Positions 22,745-31,472 of a DNA stretch of 33,191 nt are shown piece after piece. Below the pieces are notes generated by a model. The model was given only the letters and a program-made list of their open reading frames with translations. It was not told where the DNA came from and searched no databases. The number at the start of each line of letters is the position of its first letter. The stretch's first letter is position 1. Position numbers and translations under genes: made by a program. The stretch comes from Sphingobacterium rhinopitheci (GTDB lineage Bacteria; Bacteroidota; Bacteroidia; Sphingobacteriales; Sphingobacteriaceae). The stretch is from positions 1-33,191 of the forward strand of contig NZ_JADEYQ010000021.1 of NCBI RefSeq assembly GCF_022627575.1, in the 5' to 3' direction.

Positions 22745-25700
22745 ATGCGAATAAATTCTAAACCTATTATGTGGATGATACTGCCATTATCCGCTATTCC
22801 CTTGACAGGTTTCCCTGTCGAAGGAAATTTCAACATGATTTCTACCGAACTATTAGCGCAAGAAGCTAGACTTCGAGGCAGGGTTGTTGATGAACAAGGA
22901 AGCCCTATTATTGGTGCTACAATCCTTAATAAGCAAACTAATACGACCGTACAGACAGCGGAAAATGGTGCTTTTGCAATAGCCGTACAAAAAGGACAAA
23001 CGGTACAAATTTCTTTCTTAGGCTATGCTTCCCAGCAAATTGTCGTTCAGCAACAAACTAATTTGGTCATTCAGATGAAAAAAGATGATGCTATGCTCGA
23101 TGAGGTTGTGGTTGTTGGATATGGTACCCAAAAGAAAGCCAATTTGACGGGTGCTGTTGATCATATCGGTTCAGAAGTGTTCGAGGGACGAAGTAGAGCT
23201 AATGCAAGTCAGATGTTGCAGGGGGCAGTTCCAAATTTAAATATATCCCCTGCAGATGGTAAACCGACTCGATCGCCAAGTTTTAATATTCGAGGAACTA
23301 CTTCCATCGGACAAGGGGGAAGTGCATTGATCTTAATCGATGGGGTTGAAGGTGATCCATCTACAATTAATCCAAATGATATAGAGTCGGTATCGGTATT
23401 AAAAGATGCATCATCAGCCGCTATATATGGTTCAAGAGGTACTTTTGGGGTAGTTTTAATTACTACTAAAAGAGCAAAGGACGGCAAAAGTTCAATTAAT
23501 TATTCAGGAAGTGTAGGATCACAACAACCTACAACATTGCCAAATTTTGTTAACGATGGTTACACTTTTGCGGAGCGATTCTATGAAGCATATACTGCAT
23601 GGAACAATTATTCTTCTATTCCTAGCAAATTAAATAAAACTCAAATATTTTCACTTGATTGGTTAGAAGAGTTCAAGCGACGTAAGGAGCAGGGAATTGA
23701 TGAACCTGTCACTGTATCCAGCAATGGCACTTACGTGTATTATGGCAATGAAGATTATTATGGCGCTCTATTAAAGAAAAGATCTTTTGTACAAGATCAC
23801 AATTTATCCATTAGCGGTAATGCCCAAAAGCTAGATTATTATATTTCTGGTCGATTGTATGATAATGATGGATTGTATAAGTATAATACTGATAACTATA
23901 ATTCATATAATACGCGTGCTAAGGCAGGATTACAAGTGACGGATTGGTTGAGGATAAGTAATAATATTGATTATGCAAGTATCAAATATCATGATCCTTC
24001 TACTGCGGGTGAGGGGGGTAATATTTGGCGTAATATAGCTGATGAAGGTCATACTTCTTCTCCAATTTTCAATCCGGACGGTTCATTATCATTCTCCGCA
24101 GCTTATACGGTTGGAGATTTTGTATATGGTAAAAATGGTACCGATAGTGACAAGACTGACTTTAGGAATACAACCTCTTTTGAAACCAAATTTTGGAACA
24201 ATACATTTAGAATCAAAGGAGATTTTACCTTTAGAAATAGTGATTTTTCTTCTTTGAGAGTTCGTGTTCCTGTACCATATAGTGTCAAAGAAGGTGAAAT
24301 ATTGTCCTTGCGAACCTCTTTGAATGATAATATCTATCAGGTAGCACAAAAGAATAATTATCTATTTACTAATATTTATTCTGAGTATGAAAATACATTT
24401 AATACGCAGCATTATTTCAAAGCATTGGTTGGTTATAATTATGAACAACAGAAATATCAAGCTACTTATGTAACTAAAAATGGATTGTTAACAGAAAATA
24501 CAGAAAATCTTAATTTAGCACTAGGTGAATCTGTTCAAGCAACAGCAGGATATAATAAATACCGTATAGCAGGTACTTTCGTTAGATTGAATTATATCTT
24601 TAAAGATCGTTATTTGTTTGAATTTAATGGTAGATATGATGGGTCTTCAAAGTTTCCTACCAATGAACAATGGGCATTTTTTCCTTCTGTCTCTGCGGGC
24701 TGGCGCCTTTCGCAAGAATCCTTTTGGAAAGTCAATCCACAGATTATTAGTGACCTGAAGTTTAGAGGATCTTATGGCTCTTTAGGGAATGGAAATATAG
24801 CACCTTATGCATTTTTGGATAACTATAGTATTGGGACTTCTGATAGAGTGCTTAATGGTATAAAAAATAGATATACTAATGTACCAGGTGTTATTCCTGA
24901 CAACCTTACTTGGGAAACAGCGAGAACAGGAAATTTTGGTGTCGATGCTAATTTCTTAAATAACAAACTAACACTTACCGCAGATATATATAGCCGAAAA
25001 ACATTAAATATGTATACGGTAGGTCAACAATTGCCTGAGATCTTTGGTGCTTCTTCGCCTAAAGGAAATTATGCCGACATGACCACTAAAGGTTATGAAC
25101 TTAGTATTGGATATAATAATCAATTTGATCTTGCAGGAAAATCTTTACGTGTAGGCCTACGTGCTACTTTAGCAGATTATAAATCTACAATAGACAAGTA
25201 TAATAACGAAACGGGTAATTTGAATGACTATTATGCTGGTCAGCGTGTTGGTGAAATATGGGGATACGTAACTGAAGGGTTATTTCAAAATCAAGCAGAA
25301 ATAGATGCTGCTCCAAAACAAACGCTTATTAAATCTTCCAATTCAGGGCAAATATACCCTGGTGACCTACGATTTAAAGATATCGACGGAAATGGGGTCA
25401 TCGATTATGGGTCTAATACATTAAGTAATCACGGTGATAAAGTAATAATTGGAAATAGAGACCCTAGGTATATATATAGTTTTAATTTGAATTTAGACTA
25501 TAGCAATATTTACTTTTCAGCATTCTTTCAAGGTGTAGGAAAGCAGGATTGGTATCCTAGTAATGAATCTATTTTTTGGGGACAATATAATAGACCTTAT
25601 AATAAATTACCGGAGTGGCATTTAAACAATTATTGGACAGAAGATAATACCGATGGATATTTGCCTAGGTATGCAGGATATAATACCTCTTTGAAGCAAA

Positions 25701-25987
25701 CAACGCAGACGCGTTATCTACAAAATGCAGCCTACCTACGGTTAAAGAATATTCAATTAGGATATAACTTTTCCCCATCGATGATTTCTAAATTAGGCAT
25801 GAAAGGTATGAGAGCCGGAATTTCTGCCGAAAATTTATTTACATGGTCGCCATTGTATAAAAATACGAAAGATATTGATGTCACTAATATAGGTTCTTCA
25901 GATCCTGATATTGGTACGGGTTCAGGAGATGGATTCAATTATCCTACCATGAAAACTGTTAGTTTTAATTTATCCATAAACTTTTAA
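22745..25987 (+). CDS. SusC/RagA-family TonB-dependent outer membrane receptor
   Basis: This 1080-residue receptor imports oligosaccharides or other large nutrients together with the SusD lipoprotein. After a signal region (ILPLSAIPLTGFP) comes the carboxypeptidase-regulatory-like domain (RLRGRVVDEQGSPIIGATIL, residues ~43-120). The TonB-box segment MLDEVVVVGYGTQ follows, then the plug (ATA-like LTGAVDHI; DASSAAIYGSRGTFGVVLIT) and the beta-barrel to the C-terminus (MKTVSFNLSINF). The terminal aromatic residue supports barrel insertion. No N-terminal STN domain is seen, so signalling through an anti-sigma factor is unlikely. It lies 11 bp before susD, the usual operon order. No carbohydrate-active enzyme is nearby, so the substrate is unknown. 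Confidence 0.95.
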   Translation: MRINSKPIMWMILPLSAIPLTGFPVEGNFNMISTELLAQEARLRGRVVDEQGSPIIGATILNKQTNTTVQTAENGAFAIAVQKGQTVQISFLGYASQQIVVQQQTNLVIQMKKDDAMLDEVVVVGYGTQKKANLTGAVDHIGSEVFEGRSRANASQMLQGAVPNLNISPADGKPTRSPSFNIRGTTSIGQGGSALILIDGVEGDPSTINPNDIESVSVLKDASSAAIYGSRGTFGVVLITTKRAKDGKSSINYSGSVGSQQPTTLPNFVNDGYTFAERFYEAYTAWNNYSSIPSKLNKTQIFSLDWLEEFKRRKEQGIDEPVTVSSNGTYVYYGNEDYYGALLKKRSFVQDHNLSISGNAQKLDYYISGRLYDNDGLYKYNTDNYNSYNTRAKAGLQVTDWLRISNNIDYASIKYHDPSTAGEGGNIWRNIADEGHTSSPIFNPDGSLSFSAAYTVGDFVYGKNGTDSDKTDFRNTTSFETKFWNNTFRIKGDFTFRNSDFSSLRVRVPVPYSVKEGEILSLRTSLNDNIYQVAQKNNYLFTNIYSEYENTFNTQHYFKALVGYNYEQQKYQATYVTKNGLLTENTENLNLALGESVQATAGYNKYRIAGTFVRLNYIFKDRYLFEFNGRYDGSSKFPTNEQWAFFPSVSAGWRLSQESFWKVNPQIISDLKFRGSYGSLGNGNIAPYAFLDNYSIGTSDRVLNGIKNRYTNVPGVIPDNLTWETARTGNFGVDANFLNNKLTLTADIYSRKTLNMYTVGQQLPEIFGASSPKGNYADMTTKGYELSIGYNNQFDLAGKSLRVGLRATLADYKSTIDKYNNETGNLNDYYAGQRVGEIWGYVTEGLFQNQAEIDAAPKQTLIKSSNSGQIYPGDLRFKDIDGNGVIDYGSNTLSNHGDKVIIGNRDPRYIYSFNLNLDYSNIYFSAFFQGVGKQDWYPSNESIFWGQYNRPYNKLPEWHLNNYWTEDNTDGYLPRYAGYNTSLKQTTQTRYLQNAAYLRLKNIQLGYNFSPSMISKLGMKGMRAGISAENLFTWSPLYKNTKDIDVTNIGSSDPDIGTGSGDGFNYPTMKTVSFNLSINF

Positions 25988-25998
25988 AAAATTATAAC

Positions 25999-27759
25999 AT
26001 GAAAAATATCTTTGGATTTATAAGTATATGTACTTTATTTTTATCTTCTTGTGAATTGTCAGAGCTACCTCAAGCAACAGCTACAGAGGAAGATATATTT
26101 GGAACAGAGAGTGGTTTGAAAACCTATTCTTATTCTTTTTATAATAATATAACATCGGGATCGGATGCCTATAAAGGCGATGTTATGTCTGATTATGGGG
26201 CAGTAAATAGCCTAAATAGTTTTTTGATGGATGGTGCTTATAATGCTGAAGTAAGCTCTGGTTGGTCATGGTCAGCATTACGAAATATTAATCATTTTAT
26301 AGTAAAATGTGAGGCTTCTCCTTTGAGCAGTAATATCAAGAATAATTATATTGGTGTAGCAAAATTCTTTAGAGCTTGGTTCTATTACGACAAAGTAGTT
26401 CGTTTTGGGGATGTACCTTGGGTAGACAGTCCTTTAGGGGTAGATGACAAAGATAAGCTGTATGGAACACGAGATCCTAGAACAGTAGTGATGGATAAAA
26501 TAATGGAGGATTTGGATTTCGCTTATCAAAATATACAAGCGACATCGAGTGATGGTACCACCATTACTAAATGGACAGCATTAGGGTTGAAATCCCGTGT
26601 AGCACTTTTTGAAGGTACTTTTCGTAAATATCATACCGATTTAGGATTAGCAGGTACTGCTGATGTATTTTTGAATTATGCGGCCGATGCTGCTGCGGAG
26701 GTAATGTCTAAAGGTCCCTATTCTTTAAATACCGATGGTGGGCCTACTGTATCCCAAAGACAACTATTTATAAGTGATATTCCTGTAAAATCGGAGGTGA
26801 TGTTGGCTGTAGCTTTTAGTAATAGCTTGGCTATTTTGAATGATGCCAATTGGTGGTGGACTTCTGCAACTTATGGCCCTCGATTTAGTTTGGTACGACC
26901 ATTTATTAATACAATATTAAATGACGATGGAACACCATATACCAGTAGAGCGAATTTTCAAACGGAAGAGTTTTTTGAAGAATGTCAAAATCGCGATGCG
27001 CGCTTAGCACAGTTAATACGCACGCCTGGTTATAAAAGAAATAATGCCGCTGCTCCTCCAAATTTTTCTAGCTATACGTATACAGGGTATCAACCGATAA
27101 AATATACCTTAGATGATAGTTACTATGACAATGGTAGAAGCAATACAAATGCTGTTCCTTTAATGCGCTACGCTGAAATATTATTGAATTATGCAGAAGC
27201 TAAGGCAGAATTGGGAACCCTTGCTGTCGATGATTGGAAAAAAACAATAGGTGCTCTACGTGCTCGTGCTGGCGTAACTGGAGGCTTGGATCAATTGCCG
27301 ACAACAGTTGACGCGTATTTAAAAAATACATTCTTCCCTAATATTAATAATCCTATATTATTGGAAGTACGTAGAGAGCGTCAAGTAGAATTGGCATTAG
27401 AGGGATTTCGTTTTAATGATCTAAAGAGATGGAAAAGAGGGGAGCTTCTTGCTGAATTGCCTTGGCAAGGAATCTATGTGCCAGCGCTTAATAAGCTGAT
27501 AGATTTAGATCATGACGGAGTCAACGATGTTATCTTTTACGATGGTGCAGAACAAGCACCGACGGTACCTACAGGGGTTGCTCGTGTAGCTATTGGTGGC
27601 AAATCAACTAATTTTCAAACCCTGGATGCCACCAATCATTTAGAATGGTTTAAAACACAAAAAAGAACATGGTATGCCGATGGAAGGCAATATTTATATC
27701 CTATTCCTGCCTCAGCAATAGTATTGAACCCTAACCTTATACAAAATAGAGATTGGTAA
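25999..27759 (+). CDS. SusD/RagB-family nutrient-binding outer membrane lipoprotein
   Basis: This 586-residue protein is the SusC partner that closes over the barrel and binds the nutrient. It has a lipobox, LFLSSC18, followed by the SusD-like N-terminal region (PQATATEEDIFGTESGLKTY). The RagB/SusD C-terminal signature is clear: YAEILLNYAEAKAELGTL, LLEVRRERQVELALEGFRFNDLKRWKRGE, and the end PIPASAIVLNPNLIQNRDW. No enzymes or transporter genes for a polysaccharide follow it. A perfect 21-bp terminator stem lies 15 bp downstream. It is cotranscribed with susC. Confidence 0.95.
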   Translation: MKNIFGFISICTLFLSSCELSELPQATATEEDIFGTESGLKTYSYSFYNNITSGSDAYKGDVMSDYGAVNSLNSFLMDGAYNAEVSSGWSWSALRNINHFIVKCEASPLSSNIKNNYIGVAKFFRAWFYYDKVVRFGDVPWVDSPLGVDDKDKLYGTRDPRTVVMDKIMEDLDFAYQNIQATSSDGTTITKWTALGLKSRVALFEGTFRKYHTDLGLAGTADVFLNYAADAAAEVMSKGPYSLNTDGGPTVSQRQLFISDIPVKSEVMLAVAFSNSLAILNDANWWWTSATYGPRFSLVRPFINTILNDDGTPYTSRANFQTEEFFEECQNRDARLAQLIRTPGYKRNNAAAPPNFSSYTYTGYQPIKYTLDDSYYDNGRSNTNAVPLMRYAEILLNYAEAKAELGTLAVDDWKKTIGALRARAGVTGGLDQLPTTVDAYLKNTFFPNINNPILLEVRRERQVELALEGFRFNDLKRWKRGELLAELPWQGIYVPALNKLIDLDHDGVNDVIFYDGAEQAPTVPTGVARVAIGGKSTNFQTLDATNHLEWFKTQKRTWYADGRQYLYPIPASAIVLNPNLIQNRDW

Positions 27760-27774
27760 AATCGTTCAATCTAT

Positions 27775-27823
27775 ATACTAAAATATCCCCTAAGGCATTA
27801 GACCTTAGGGGATATTTTAGTAT
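27775..27823. terminator. Perfect 21-bp bidirectional terminator
   Basis: The arms 27775-27795 (ATACTAAAATATCCCCTAAG plus G) and 27803-27823 are exact inverse complements, with a 7-nt loop CATTAGA. The CCCCTAAGG core is GC-rich enough to be stable. A- and T-rich arms on both sides allow termination of susD on the plus strand and of the hemoglobin gene on the minus strand. Confidence 0.85.
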
Positions 27824-27842
27824 TTCTTAGCGTAGTTTTTAA

Positions 27843-28232
27843 CTATATCAATGGCGGTTTGTCTGGATTATTACGTATATAATCTATTTTACTTAAAAAC
27901 ATGACAGACATCTTTTGAGCACGCCATTTTGCTTCTTCTACTTTTGCACCTTCAAATAGACTGTCAATAGTTTCGGTAAATAACTGAAGCCAATGGTCAA
28001 AGTGTATTTGTTGAATAGGGAGGTGAGCATGTGGAGGAAAGGGACGGCCATCGTAAGTATACTCTTCTAAAAGAATTGTTTGCCAAAAGCGATACATTTT
28101 ATTCAAATGCTCAGGCCATCGGTCTTGTATATTCTGTTTGAAAATTATTCCTAATATATCATCCTGTTGAATACGATTGTAGAAAGTGTCTACTAAAAGT
28201 ATAATGTCGTCAATAGTTGTTATATCTTTCAT
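27843..28232 (-). CDS. Group III (P-type) truncated hemoglobin
   Basis: This 129-residue heme protein has Y18 (VDTFYNRI) at the B10 position, a WPEHLNKMYRFWQTIL helix and the proximal histidine H77 in IHFDHWL, the pattern of group III truncated hemoglobins. These bind oxygen or nitric oxide, usually in the cytoplasm, and members are often linked to nitrosative or peroxide stress, but the role here is not shown. It is read leftward, convergent with susD, 70 bp after the ankyrin lipoprotein gene, and might share its transcript. A broken second copy of its last codons lies at 22364-22437. Confidence 0.9.
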   Translation of the reverse strand: MKDITTIDDIILLVDTFYNRIQQDDILGIIFKQNIQDRWPEHLNKMYRFWQTILLEEYTYDGRPFPPHAHLPIQQIHFDHWLQLFTETIDSLFEGAKVEEAKWRAQKMSVMFLSKIDYIRNNPDKPPLI

Positions 28233-28302
28233 AATTATTGCATATTTACGAACAAAAGTGCTGTTTTTTTAATGTACTTGCGTCATTATGCTGTCAATAG
28301 AA

Positions 28303-28965
28303 TTATCCCCTAATAATGTTAGCCAATTCTGTAAAGCCGAGACGCTCGGCAAGTTCTAATGGTGTTACTCCTTGATTATCTGCTAGGTCCATTTGTGCTC
28401 CGGCATCCTTAAGGATTTGCACGATCTGCTGGTATTTAGCAGTACCATCACCAAGGATTATAGCTTCAATTAAGCCTGTCCATCCTAATCTGTTGATATG
28501 ATTTATAGGGTAATCTTTAGTGTTCGATAATAATCGTACTGTTTCTACATGCCCACGTTCACAGGCAGGTATCAATGCAGTACCATTATAGCGATTGAAT
28601 ACATCGAAGCGAGCACCGTTCATCAAATATAAGTGTACCAATTCTGTTTGCCCCGTTGCTCCAGCATATAAAAAGGGACTATCCATATTGTCTGCTTGTT
28701 TATTTACATCTGCACCATATGCTACTAATAGCTTGGCCATCTCGGTATTAGCATTGTTTGTAGCTATAAGTAATAGTGTGCGTTTTTTTGAATCCGTTAT
28801 ATTTACGCTTATACCATTTTTTAAAGCCTGTTCTACTGTTATTTTGTCGTCCCTTTCGACAGCTTCTATTATTAATTGTTCATCCATGTTTATTACTATT
28901 GAATCATTGGCACTACAAGATTGTAAAGTCAATAGGCTAATGAATGTCATCATTATAATTCTCAT
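28303..28965 (-). CDS. Ankyrin-repeat lipoprotein
   Basis: This 220-residue lipoprotein has lipobox TLQSC17 and then about five ankyrin repeats, which mediate protein-protein binding. Repeat cores include LLLIATNNANTEMAKLLVAYGADVNKQ, FLYAGATGQTELVHLYLMNGARFDVF, ALIPACERGHVETVRLL and TPLELAERLGFTELANIIRG. The first is imperfect. As a lipoprotein it would act in the envelope. It follows the amidohydrolase gene by 19 bp on the same strand and is probably cotranscribed. Ankyrin lipoproteins are often partners of neighbouring enzymes such as catalases. A partnership with the amidohydrolase is a guess from position. Confidence 0.85.
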   Translation of the reverse strand: MRIIMMTFISLLTLQSCSANDSIVINMDEQLIIEAVERDDKITVEQALKNGISVNITDSKKRTLLLIATNNANTEMAKLLVAYGADVNKQADNMDSPFLYAGATGQTELVHLYLMNGARFDVFNRYNGTALIPACERGHVETVRLLSNTKDYPINHINRLGWTGLIEAIILGDGTAKYQQIVQILKDAGAQMDLADNQGVTPLELAERLGFTELANIIRG

Positions 28966-28984
28966 ATTGTTTAATTTTTAAGGG

Positions 28985-30316
28985 TTAATAAATAATATTA
29001 CCCTGGTGTATTAAGGATCTTATAGGAGATATTCTTGATACCGCTTCAGCTGAACAGCTCGCATCTATGAGGACAATATCTGCTTTGTCCCCAATTTTTG
29101 GCCATTGTTGATTACCTAGATCGTCCAATGGGATAGGCCCTGCTGTAGCTAGTTTTAATAACCTCGAAAGCTCAAATTCTGACACTTGATTATATAGTTG
29201 TGCTGCGAGATTCGCTTTTTGTAAAACACTGCCTGTACCCATTGTATTCCAATGGTCAACAATGCTATCGTTGCCTGTCATTACATGGACACCATGATTC
29301 ATAAGTGTTGGGATAGGCATTATTAATTTTCCAATAGGTACAGTAGATATAATTCCGATTTGTGCATTTGCCAGTTGTATAGCTATATTCTCTAACTGAT
29401 AATTGTCTAATTTGCCCAACACAAAAGAATGACTGACAAAAGTTTTACCTTTTAAAGTAGGATTTTCATTCACCTTAGCGATAAGGTATTCTATTGTTTT
29501 GAGGCCTGATTCTCCTGTCTCATGAAGATGGATATCAATACCTTTATTATTGTCTAAAGCCAATTGAATAGTTGTATCCATGGTTTTCTCTAATGCGCCA
29601 TCTACACTTGTAGGATCCAGTCCACCGATAAAATCAATATTCATTTTCGCCGCTTCCTTCATATATGGAAGCGAATCTGTGTAATATAATCCATGCTGTG
29701 GGAATATCACTAATTCAGCGTCAAAGCTATCTTTTTTGTGTTCCAATGCGCGCTCTAGATGCTTTAGAGAATCCAATTTTGAGGTTGGTTCTATATTTAC
29801 ATGGCTACGTGCAAACGATGATCCATTGGCTTGTAGCAGTTCGATAAGTTTCTCCGCCTTGTAGGTTGAATTTTTTAGCAACTCCGGTATTATCTGTTGT
29901 TCAAGCGCAATCATACCTTTTATTCCTCCTCCTTTACGGTTTACAGCTTGCCATTTGTCTGCATAAATAGTTTTGTCCAAGTGGATGTGCATATCCCTAA
30001 AGGATGGAAGCATAAGTAATCCCTTTGCATCAATACAATCTTTTTCTGGTTGATTACGGTATATATTCGCAATTTTTCCATCAGCTATGTCAATAGTGTA
30101 TAAAGCTGTTTCTGTGCTTGTAATATGTTGATTATCATATTTGAATCCCGTTTCTAATAGGACATTCTTTAGCGTGTAGCTATTATTGTTTGCCATAGTG
30201 TAGTTTTCGTTAGTTATTTCCTTTGCTAATAGAATTTCTGGTAAGAATGATGCTGCTGTTAATCCCATAACGATATTTTTAAGGAATATTTTTCGAGATA
30301 CTATTTCTTTATTCAC
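28985..30316 (-). CDS. Amidohydrolase (cytosine-deaminase-like) with Tat-like signal
   Basis: This 443-residue metal-dependent hydrolase of the amidohydrolase superfamily has H110 and H112 in DMHIHLDK, then HVNIEP, DIHLHETGESG, SHSFVLG and the catalytic aspartate in MTGNDSIVDHW. The order and spacing fit the cytosine deaminase/N-acyl branch more than dihydroorotase. The N-terminus SRKIFLKNIVMGLTAASFLP resembles a twin-arginine signal in which the second arginine is lysine, suggesting export after folding. Typical cytosine deaminases are cytoplasmic, so an exported relative may act on another cyclic amide or amine. The ankyrin lipoprotein follows, and an AraC regulator precedes it. The substrate is not predictable. 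Confidence 0.85.
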   Translation of the reverse strand: MNKEIVSRKIFLKNIVMGLTAASFLPEILLAKEITNENYTMANNNSYTLKNVLLETGFKYDNQHITSTETALYTIDIADGKIANIYRNQPEKDCIDAKGLLMLPSFRDMHIHLDKTIYADKWQAVNRKGGGIKGMIALEQQIIPELLKNSTYKAEKLIELLQANGSSFARSHVNIEPTSKLDSLKHLERALEHKKDSFDAELVIFPQHGLYYTDSLPYMKEAAKMNIDFIGGLDPTSVDGALEKTMDTTIQLALDNNKGIDIHLHETGESGLKTIEYLIAKVNENPTLKGKTFVSHSFVLGKLDNYQLENIAIQLANAQIGIISTVPIGKLIMPIPTLMNHGVHVMTGNDSIVDHWNTMGTGSVLQKANLAAQLYNQVSEFELSRLLKLATAGPIPLDDLGNQQWPKIGDKADIVLIDASCSAEAVSRISPIRSLIHQGNIIY

Positions 30317-30478
30317 GAACTATTTTTTTTAAATACAAAATACCTGAATTTATTATTTAATATCTTATTAAAATACGGTCTATACTTTTAGATTTTATAA
30401 CTAAAAGGTAAATTCACAGTGGAGATAGTTAATGAGGGGAGGGGATTTTAGAGATTGAAGGAGTTTTGGCTGATTTGG

Positions 30479-31339
30479 TTAATCATGACCACGAAAATCA
30501 CTCGGAGAAATACCTGTTTGATTTTTAAAGAAAACCGAAAAATAGGAGTTGTTGGAGAAGCCGAGATCATAAGCGATTTCCTTTATGGTGAGCTTATTAT
30601 TTTGTAAATGCCTTTTTGCTTCTATGGAGACGCGCTGATGAATAAGTTCTATAGCAGATATTTTTAGATTGCGTTTGCAAAGAATATTGAGGTAATTGGC
30701 AGAAATATGTAGTTTATCAGCATAAAAAGTTACTGATTTTTGTTGTTTATAAAATTCATCTATTAGCATATTAAATTTAGCTAACTTCTCATTCGATTGG
30801 TATACTTTAAATTCTGTAAATACCTCTTCTGCTTCCGTGCTTATAATAGTAGCTATTACTGCTGCACGTGCACGGAGTAATTGAAGAAGTGAATTCTCTC
30901 TCTTAAGCTCTTCCTTTATTTCCTGAAACTCATAACTTATTTTTTTATATGAATCTTCACTAAGTTTAATTACGGGATGATTCTGATAGTTGGTAATTGA
31001 AAATCTGAAAAAGGGAGCAAATTGTTCTAGAAAATTAGGCTCTATCATAAACTGATAGCCCTTTGTATTTTCCTTAAGATGCCATTTGTGTGTTTGTCCT
31101 GGAAATAAAACGTGTATTTCTTTATTGCCAATTGTATAATCTATAGCATCAATAGTATGAATGCCTGATGCCTGATCAAAAAGAATAATTATAAAAAAAT
31201 CATGCTTATGCGGTGATATTATACGTTTCTCCCCATTTAGTTCGTTAAATATTATTTCTGTACGTCCCACAATTTGTTCCTTCCTAAAGGAATGAATTCC
31301 AATTGTAGGGGCAAACTGCTGCGAATTTGATTTTTGCAT
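30479..31339 (-). CDS. AraC-family transcriptional regulator
   Basis: This 286-residue protein has an N-terminal cupin-like ligand-binding region (ISPHKHDFFIIILFD, then EIHVLFPGQTHKW) and a C-terminal double HTH (YADKLHISANYLNILCKRNL, then KEIAYDLGFSNNSYFSVFFK and the usual ending TGISPSDFR). It is upstream of and on the same strand as the amidohydrolase-ankyrin-hemoglobin genes, with 162 bp between, so it may regulate them. The histidine-rich sheet suggests a small-molecule or metal ligand. There is no terminator in the 162-bp gap, so some read-through is possible. Confidence 0.9.
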   Translation of the reverse strand: MQKSNSQQFAPTIGIHSFRKEQIVGRTEIIFNELNGEKRIISPHKHDFFIIILFDQASGIHTIDAIDYTIGNKEIHVLFPGQTHKWHLKENTKGYQFMIEPNFLEQFAPFFRFSITNYQNHPVIKLSEDSYKKISYEFQEIKEELKRENSLLQLLRARAAVIATIISTEAEEVFTEFKVYQSNEKLAKFNMLIDEFYKQQKSVTFYADKLHISANYLNILCKRNLKISAIELIHQRVSIEAKRHLQNNKLTIKEIAYDLGFSNNSYFSVFFKNQTGISPSDFRGHD

Positions 31340-31399
31340 TTTTAGAAAAAGGATAAATAAAATGAATTATTTTTTATTTCTAATGTAATTTAAATAAAA

Positions 31400-31441
31400 A
31401 AAACCTGAAATAATATGGTTAATTAAATTATTTCAGGTTTT
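31400..31441 (-). terminator. Strong terminator after the DUF4822-like lipoprotein gene
   Basis: AAAACCTGAAATAAT (31400-31414) and ATTATTTCAGGTTTT (31427-31441) form a perfect 15-bp stem with a 12-nt loop. Read on the minus strand the stem is followed by a T-run (A-run 31394-31403 on plus), ending transcription of the leftward lipoprotein gene before the AraC gene. Confidence 0.85.
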
Positions 31442-31472
31442 AATATACTATAGCTATTACTTAAATAACTAT

